A stretch of DNA of 9,730 bases from Candidatus Bathyarchaeota archaeon (GTDB lineage Archaea > Thermoproteota > Bathyarchaeia > Bathyarchaeales > Bathycorpusculaceae): the NCBI GenBank assembly GCA_030627225.1, contig DAOUSM010000018.1:1-9730 (forward strand), read 5' to 3'. A model generated the notes under the pieces. That model did no database searches, was not told the DNA's origin, and was given only the letters and a program-made list of their open reading frames with translations. The position numbers and the translations under genes are program-made. Positions 6,035 to 9,730 of the stretch are shown here, one piece after another; position 1 is the stretch's first letter, and each line of letters starts with the position of its first letter.

Positions 6035-6403
6035 TTGTCGCAAGACAAAGCAGCAGAGGAACAACACATCAAACGGATGGCTGACCTACTGCGTCAAGGC
6101 TCAACCCTAACAGAGCTAGCCTGCCCAGCATGCGCCTCACCACTCTTCAGATTAAAAAGCGGAGACCTCTGGTGTGCAAAATGCGAAAAGAAAGTCATAG
6201 TAGTAAAAGAAGGAGAGGAACCAGCAAAAATAACAGGTTCGATGGTTCTTGACAGCCTTGAGGCAACACTCCTAGCGAAGATTCAAGAAGTACAAAGCAA
6301 AATGCAACACGAAGAAAACATGGAAGAACTTCAGAAACTAGGCACAGTGCTTTCCGGACTGCTTGAAAACCTCGAAAAAATAAGAAAAGCCAAAAGAGTT
6401 TAG
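6035..6403 (+). CDS. UPF0148 / Sjögren autoantigen p27-type zinc-ribbon protein
   Basis: The 122-residue protein has an N-terminal helix (about 5-22) ending in Met-Ala-x-Leu-Leu-x-x-Gly, then one zinc ribbon with Cys30/Cys33 and Cys47/Cys50 (Cys-Pro-Ala-Cys and Cys-Ala-Lys-Cys), then a long charged helix (about 70-118) likely to form a coiled coil. This order and length match the archaeal UPF0148 family, related to human Sjögren/scleroderma autoantigen 1 (p27); the biochemical role is not established. The start is TTG 6035, chosen because GAGGT (6022-6026) lies 8 nt upstream and because the family helix begins right after it. It leads a unit with the 169-residue protein 16 nt downstream and diverges from UPF0147. 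Confidence 0.9.
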   Translation: MSQDKAAEEQHIKRMADLLRQGSTLTELACPACASPLFRLKSGDLWCAKCEKKVIVVKEGEEPAKITGSMVLDSLEATLLAKIQEVQSKMQHEENMEELQKLGTVLSGLLENLEKIRKAKRV

Positions 6404-6419
6404 ACAGGGAAAACCACAC

Positions 6420-6929
6420 ATGCTAGGATTTTACGTGAATTTTCCGGAAAACATCCACAAAATAACACGGTTTACCACTTCAACCTCAAACAAGAGACTA
6501 CAACAAACCTTAACAAAAACATTTCACAATTTGAACAACGAAATCTTCTGTTTAGAAGACATCGCAAATCCATCACTGCCTCAATGTACAGTTATTTTTG
6601 AATTCGGAATAGCCGAAGCCAACAATTTCAACTATCTGGACAACGAAGAAAAAAACAGATTGCTAAAACTCATACGTAAAAAACCTTTTCAAGTCATGGA
6701 TTTCTTCTGTGCCATACGATACTATAAAACAAAAAATAAAAAGAAGACTCCGCTAAAATTCGATTATTACATGCTCCGCTTCACATTCAACAAAAAATCA
6801 GTAGAAACTCAAGTTTTTCACGAAAGGGGTCCAAGGCACATATCGCCAGAAGATGTCGCCAACTTTATCGCTAACAAGATTAACGAAACGTTTTCCAAGA
6901 AAATATTAAGAGCCTTTAAGGCTTCTTAA
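6420..6929 (+). CDS. Protein of unknown function downstream of UPF0148
   Basis: This 169-residue soluble protein has no signal peptide, membrane helix or recognisable catalytic motif. It looks like a mixed alpha/beta fold: predicted strands near 55-65 (Cys-Thr-Val-Ile-Phe-Glu-Phe-Gly) and 113-133, a basic patch Lys/Asn/Lys-rich near 103-111, and a C-terminal helix from about 141. The start ATG 6420 is 16 nt after the UPF0148 stop with only a weak AGGGA upstream, so it probably relies on co-transcription. Codon use is A-rich like UPF0148. Its 3' end overlaps that of tmk, on the other strand, by 14 bp. I do not recognise the family. Confidence 0.7.
   Translation: MLGFYVNFPENIHKITRFTTSTSNKRLQQTLTKTFHNLNNEIFCLEDIANPSLPQCTVIFEFGIAEANNFNYLDNEEKNRLLKLIRKKPFQVMDFFCAIRYYKTKNKKKTPLKFDYYMLRFTFNKKSVETQVFHERGPRHISPEDVANFIANKINETFSKKILRAFKAS
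6911..6923. repeat. Palindrome at the convergent gene ends
   Basis: AGCCTTTAAGGCT is a 13-nt palindrome over the overlapping 3' ends of the 169-residue protein gene and tmk. The realistic stem is 4-5 bp with a TTTAA loop. T-rich sequence follows on the minus strand. It may help end both transcripts, but it is short and mostly coding. Confidence 0.25.
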
Positions 6930-7527
6930 CTCGCTTTTCCAAAAACCTTAGAACAACTTTTAGAATGCCATCTGCAACTTCCTTTTTGGATTTGTTTCCG
7001 TCTATTTTAACAAGTTCTCCTTTTTCAACAAATTTCATGTAGACTTCACGCACTTTCCGCTGAGTTTCCAAGTTTTCCATGACTGACTTGTTAGGCTTCA
7101 ACCTATGGATAACGATTTCAGGTTCAACGTCAACAAAAATTGCTAGGTCTGGGCGTATCGCGTGCTCATTTATTTTTTCAATCCATTTTAAATCAAGTCC
7201 AGCCGCCCCTTGATAAGCTAAAGAGGAATAAACATAACGATCAGAAACCACAAGTTTTTCTTCATTCAAAGCAGGAATAATCTCATTCTCTACATGCTCA
7301 TAACGGTCAGCAGCAAACAACAAAGCCTCAACAACGCTGGAAACCCGTTTTTTGCCGTGCAGACAGTATTTCTTAATGAACTTTCCGATTTTCCCGCGGC
7401 TTGGTTCAGCCGTGTAAACAGCATCATAACCTTTTTCCCTCAGTCTTCTCACGAGAAGCTTTGTTTGCGTTGTTTTTCCACAGCCGTCTAATCCCTCAAC
7501 ACAAATGAAAACACCTTTTCCTTTCAT
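6916..7527 (-). CDS. tmk: Thymidylate kinase
   Basis: The enzyme phosphorylates dTMP to dTDP with ATP. From the start used here it has 203 residues, normal for the family. Visible motifs are the P-loop Gly12-Leu-Asp-Gly-Cys-Gly-Lys-Thr19, Glu41-Pro-Ser in the dTMP-binding region, Ala-Asp-Arg-Tyr near 73-76, and the Asp96-Arg-Tyr signature followed by Ser-Ser-Leu-Ala-Tyr-Gln-Gly-Ala. ATG 7527 gives the usual short N-terminus and has AGGGA just upstream. ATG 7560 would add 11 residues and would be nearly leaderless given an AT-rich promoter at 7578-7593. Both fit the promoter, so the start is not settled. It diverges from the HD phosphohydrolase over a short spacer and converges with the 169-residue protein gene. 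Confidence 0.92.
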   Translation of the reverse strand: MKGKGVFICVEGLDGCGKTTQTKLLVRRLREKGYDAVYTAEPSRGKIGKFIKKYCLHGKKRVSSVVEALLFAADRYEHVENEIIPALNEEKLVVSDRYVYSSLAYQGAAGLDLKWIEKINEHAIRPDLAIFVDVEPEIVIHRLKPNKSVMENLETQRKVREVYMKFVEKGELVKIDGNKSKKEVADGILKVVLRFLEKRVKKP

Positions 7528-7576
7528 CTTCCATCCCTTATGGCTTTGAGCATTAGACATTATAAGAGTGAAAATG

Positions 7577-7593
7577 CATTAATAATTGTTTAA
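7577..7593. promoter_or_regulatory. AT-rich divergent promoter between tmk and the HD gene
   Basis: GCATTAATAATTGTTTA contains TATA-like stretches on both strands: ATTAATAAT for the HD gene, and AATTATTAAT or TTTAAA for tmk. Expected start sites fall near 7608 and near 7557-7564. The elements are degenerate, so the exact boxes are uncertain. Confidence 0.35.
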
Positions 7594-7614
7594 AGAACCG
7601 GGAGAAAACCAGTG

Positions 7615-8892
7615 ATGCGCAGAAATTATTGGGGTGAAATAAAAGACCCCGTTCATGGATATGTCTACATAACTGAAAACGAAAAAGAAATTATTGATTC
7701 CTTCCCTGTTCAAAGACTACGTAGACTACGCCAGTTAGCAGGCGCAGAATACGTTTATCCAGGAGCAAACCATACACGCTTTGAACATTCCGTCGGCGTC
7801 ATGTACTTGGCTGGCAGAGCCTCCGAAAACCCCAACATTTCTCAACGCATAAGCGAAGACGAAGCAGAAATTATTAGGATTGCAGCTTTACTTCATGATG
7901 TTGGACATGGCCCCTTCTCACATGTTTTTGAACACTTACTCGATAAGCTTGACAAGACGCATGAAGACATGACCTTATGGATAATCAAAAACAGCGAATT
8001 AAAAGACAAACTTAACAAAATTGGATATAACCCAGAAGACATCGGAAAACTGGCAATAGGCACCCTCCACAAACCCGAAAAGGCTTTCCTAGACCAAATA
8101 ATAAGCAGCGCTGTCGATGTAGACAAACTAGACTTTATCGTACGGGACACCTACCACACTGGTGCGGAGTACGGCTACATAGACATTTTTCGATTAATCC
8201 ATGCCCTAGATGTGTTGGATGAAAACTTGGCAGTAGACTTAGGAGCATTATCAGCCCTTGAATCTTTCGTGATAGCCAGAATAGAATCCTTCAAAAGCAT
8301 ATACTTCCATCGTGTTGGAAGAGCAGCCCAAATAATGCTTGCCATGGCAATGGAAAAGGCAAACGAAGAACTAGGCCTAACACGTTTCAAAACTCCGGAG
8401 GAATACCTAGCCATGGATGATTACACCGTTTGGACCATGCTGAAAAACTGCGAAAAATCAAGTGAAATCATAAAAAACCTTGAAAGACGAAAGATGCTCA
8501 AATGTGCTTATGAAAGAACCTTCTACGAAAAAGACACAATGGTTTCAAACATTTTCGGTCGCGAAGCATACAGAAAACAGTTACAAGCAGACATCGCAAA
8601 AGAGGCAGAAGTCGAAGCAGAAGCAGTAATAATCGATGTGCCCACGGTTCCATCTGTCCCATATCATCATTCAGTTCTCATGGAGCCCATGGAAATCCCA
8701 GTTTTCTACAAGACACGAGAGGGGGACAAAATTCTGCAACGATTAAGCGAAATTTCAAAGATTTTTGATGTTCTTAAAGGCTTCATGAACATTTTGCGCG
8801 TTTACACGGATGAGAAAAATCGTGAAAAAGTCGACAACGCAGCATCAAAGATTTTAGGTGAAATTCCCTCATCAGCAAAAATATCTTATTAG
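7615..8892 (+). CDS. HD-domain phosphohydrolase, SAMHD1/COG1078-like
   Basis: This is an HD-superfamily hydrolase, probably acting on nucleotides or a phosphorylated ligand. Numbering from GTG 7612 (426 residues), the metal-binding set is complete: His59 in Arg-Phe-Glu-His-Ser-Val-Gly, His95-Asp96 in Leu-Leu-His-Asp-Val-Gly-His-Gly, and Asp171 in Asp-Val-Asp-Lys-Leu-Asp-Phe. Lys172 and Asp179 match residues that contact the nucleotide phosphates in SAMHD1. The N-terminal Ile-Lys-Asp-Pro-Val-His-Gly is typical of the COG1078 group. GTG 7612 and ATG 7615 are both possible; GGGAG at 7600-7604 suits either, and I use the ATG. It diverges from tmk and leads an apparent operon with the two phosphomevalonate dehydratase subunits, 10 nt before the small subunit. 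True substrate unknown; dNTP hydrolysis is a family-based guess. Confidence 0.88.
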   Translation: MRRNYWGEIKDPVHGYVYITENEKEIIDSFPVQRLRRLRQLAGAEYVYPGANHTRFEHSVGVMYLAGRASENPNISQRISEDEAEIIRIAALLHDVGHGPFSHVFEHLLDKLDKTHEDMTLWIIKNSELKDKLNKIGYNPEDIGKLAIGTLHKPEKAFLDQIISSAVDVDKLDFIVRDTYHTGAEYGYIDIFRLIHALDVLDENLAVDLGALSALESFVIARIESFKSIYFHRVGRAAQIMLAMAMEKANEELGLTRFKTPEEYLAMDDYTVWTMLKNCEKSSEIIKNLERRKMLKCAYERTFYEKDTMVSNIFGREAYRKQLQADIAKEAEVEAEAVIIDVPTVPSVPYHHSVLMEPMEIPVFYKTREGDKILQRLSEISKIFDVLKGFMNILRVYTDEKNREKVDNAASKILGEIPSSAKISY

Positions 8893-8902
8893 AGTGTTCA
8901 AG

Positions 8903-9316
8903 ATGAAGCATATAATACTAAAGGGGCGAACAATAGTTGAAGGACGCCGCAAAGCCCAAGCGTTAGTCTCTTCAAAACCCATCAGTTTCTTAGGAGGAGT
9001 TGACCCAGCCAACGGAAAAATAATCGAGAAAAACCATGACTTATACGGCGAATGCATAAAAGACAAGATTTTATGCTTTCCACATGGACACGGCTCAACA
9101 GTAGGCAGTTACGTGCTGTATTCTTTAGCTAGAAAGAATCTAGCGCCAAAAGCCATAGTTAACCAGATGGCTGATCCCGTTGTCGTGGTAGGAGCAATAA
9201 TAGCTGACATCCCCATGGTGGATCAAGTAGACATCAAGCGGATTAAAACCGGCGATATGGTTGAGGTTGACGCCTACAAGGGTGTTGTTAAGATTTTGAA
9301 AAGAAGGATGAGCTGA
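8903..9316 (+). CDS. Phosphomevalonate dehydratase small subunit (aconitase X swivel domain)
   Basis: This is the small subunit of archaeal aconitase X, which as phosphomevalonate dehydratase converts (R)-5-phosphomevalonate to trans-anhydromevalonate 5-phosphate in the archaeal mevalonate route to isoprenoid lipids. The 137 residues form the swivel domain, with Gly31-Gly-Val-Asp-Pro near the N-terminus and the conserved His61-Gly-His-Gly-Ser65-Thr-Val-Gly-Ser69-Tyr loop. A GAGTG stretch (8892-8896) lies 6 nt before ATG 8903. An in-frame ATG at 8858 would add 15 residues overlapping the HD gene and is not favoured, because the family N-terminus begins at the Lys-His-Ile-Ile-Leu-Lys-Gly-Arg stretch. 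The large subunit follows 6 nt downstream, as expected for a two-subunit enzyme. Confidence 0.9.
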   Translation: MKHIILKGRTIVEGRRKAQALVSSKPISFLGGVDPANGKIIEKNHDLYGECIKDKILCFPHGHGSTVGSYVLYSLARKNLAPKAIVNQMADPVVVVGAIIADIPMVDQVDIKRIKTGDMVEVDAYKGVVKILKRRMS

Positions 9317-9322
9317 ACGGAC

Positions 9323-9730
9323 ATGTATTTGACGAAAGAGGAAGAACGCATCTACGACGGCGAACATGGCTGGGCAAACCAGATATGCATGAAAATACTC
9401 GTCCGCCTAGGCGAACTCTTCAACGCAACAAGGCTTATTCCAATACGCTCTGCTCACGTTTCAGGAGTTTCCTACAAAACCCTCGGCGATGCACCAGCGG
9501 AATTCCTCCAAGCATTAGTAGATGCTAACGGAAAGGCAAAAGTGAAAGCCACTTTAAACCCGCAAAGCTTCGACCCGGAATATTTAAGAAAAAAATTACC
9601 AGAACACATACGCGAAAAACAACTAAAAATTCTGAAACAGTTTGAAAAAATGGGTTTCATACAGTCTTTAACATGTACGCCATACTATCTAGAAAAGCCA
9701 AAGGAAGGCTCACATCTTGCTTGGGCTGAG
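9323..9730 (+). CDS. Phosphomevalonate dehydratase large subunit (aconitase X catalytic), 5' part
   Basis: The first 136 codons of the aconitase X catalytic subunit are present and the frame is still open at the right edge. It carries the family stretches Tyr-Asp-Gly-Glu-His-Gly (11-16), Ser43-Ala-His-Val-Ser-Gly-Val-Ser-Tyr-Lys-Thr-Leu-Gly-Asp, and Cys118-Thr-Pro-Tyr-Tyr followed by Gly-Ser-His-Leu-Ala-Trp-Ala-Glu. Cys118 is in the position expected for one iron-sulfur cluster ligand; the others lie beyond the window. Together with the small subunit it makes the dehydratase of the archaeal mevalonate pathway. The start is ATG 9323, 6 nt after the small-subunit stop, with only a weak GGATGA upstream, so coupled translation is likely. 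Confidence 0.9.
   Translation, partial: MYLTKEEERIYDGEHGWANQICMKILVRLGELFNATRLIPIRSAHVSGVSYKTLGDAPAEFLQALVDANGKAKVKATLNPQSFDPEYLRKKLPEHIREKQLKILKQFEKMGFIQSLTCTPYYLEKPKEGSHLAWAE

Noticed and set aside
7893..8414. Minus-strand frames inside the HD gene
   Set aside because: They are serine-rich antisense readings of a conserved enzyme and have no ribosome binding sites or motifs.
8858..8902. Upstream in-frame ATG for the dehydratase small subunit
   Set aside because: It lies in the HD gene's coding end; ATG 8903 matches the family N-terminus and has GAGTG upstream.
1..9730. CRISPR array, tRNA, rRNA or intact insertion sequence
   Set aside because: I saw no regularly spaced repeats, no tRNA cloverleaf ends, no rRNA-like stretches and no full transposase. 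A computational scan would be needed to exclude a small C/D-box RNA.

Overview
The window looks like a stretch of archaeal chromosome. The evidence is a UPF0147 gene divergent from a UPF0148 (Sjögren autoantigen p27-type zinc ribbon) gene, TATA-box promoters 25-45 nt upstream of several starts, a mix of Shine-Dalgarno-led and apparently leaderless genes, frequent TTG/GTG starts, and a two-subunit aconitase X of the phosphomevalonate dehydratase type used in the archaeal mevalonate pathway. Gene content and moderate-to-low GC would suit a TACK archaeon such as Bathyarchaeia, but that placement is inference.

Left block (1-4461, minus strand). Reading in transcription direction there is a cupin, an FAD-dependent dehydrogenase (better started at TTG 4021 than ATG 4066), and 4 nt later a soluble zinc-ribbon protein. 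A fresh TATA box then precedes a tight three-gene unit: a coiled-coil protein, an SPFH protein with two C-terminal zinc ribbons, and a small multi-spanning membrane protein cut by the window edge. I read the last four genes as a candidate membrane-associated module of unknown function.

Middle block (4462-5696). This looks like a decayed integrated element. A 20-bp direct repeat with one mismatch occurs at 4513-4532 and at 5677-5696. The second copy is the 3' end of the UPF0147 gene, and the first repeats the same reading frame end (Glu-Ala-Ile-Lys-Asp-stop). Between them lie a possible short transcript ending in a hairpin plus T-tract, a membrane-anchored 249-residue protein with GT-rich coding unlike its neighbours, and a short frame resembling the C-terminal tail of archaeal tyrosine integrases.

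Right block (5677-9730). UPF0147 (minus) and UPF0148 (plus) diverge from a 79-bp spacer whose single obvious TATA element lies 40 nt from both starts. UPF0148 is followed by an unrecognised 169-residue protein that overlaps thymidylate kinase (tmk, minus) tail to tail by 14 bp. Divergent from tmk is an HD-domain phosphohydrolase of the SAMHD1/COG1078 type, followed at 10 nt and 6 nt by the small and large subunits of phosphomevalonate dehydratase. The large subunit is cut by the right edge. I saw no tRNA, rRNA, CRISPR array or intact transposase.
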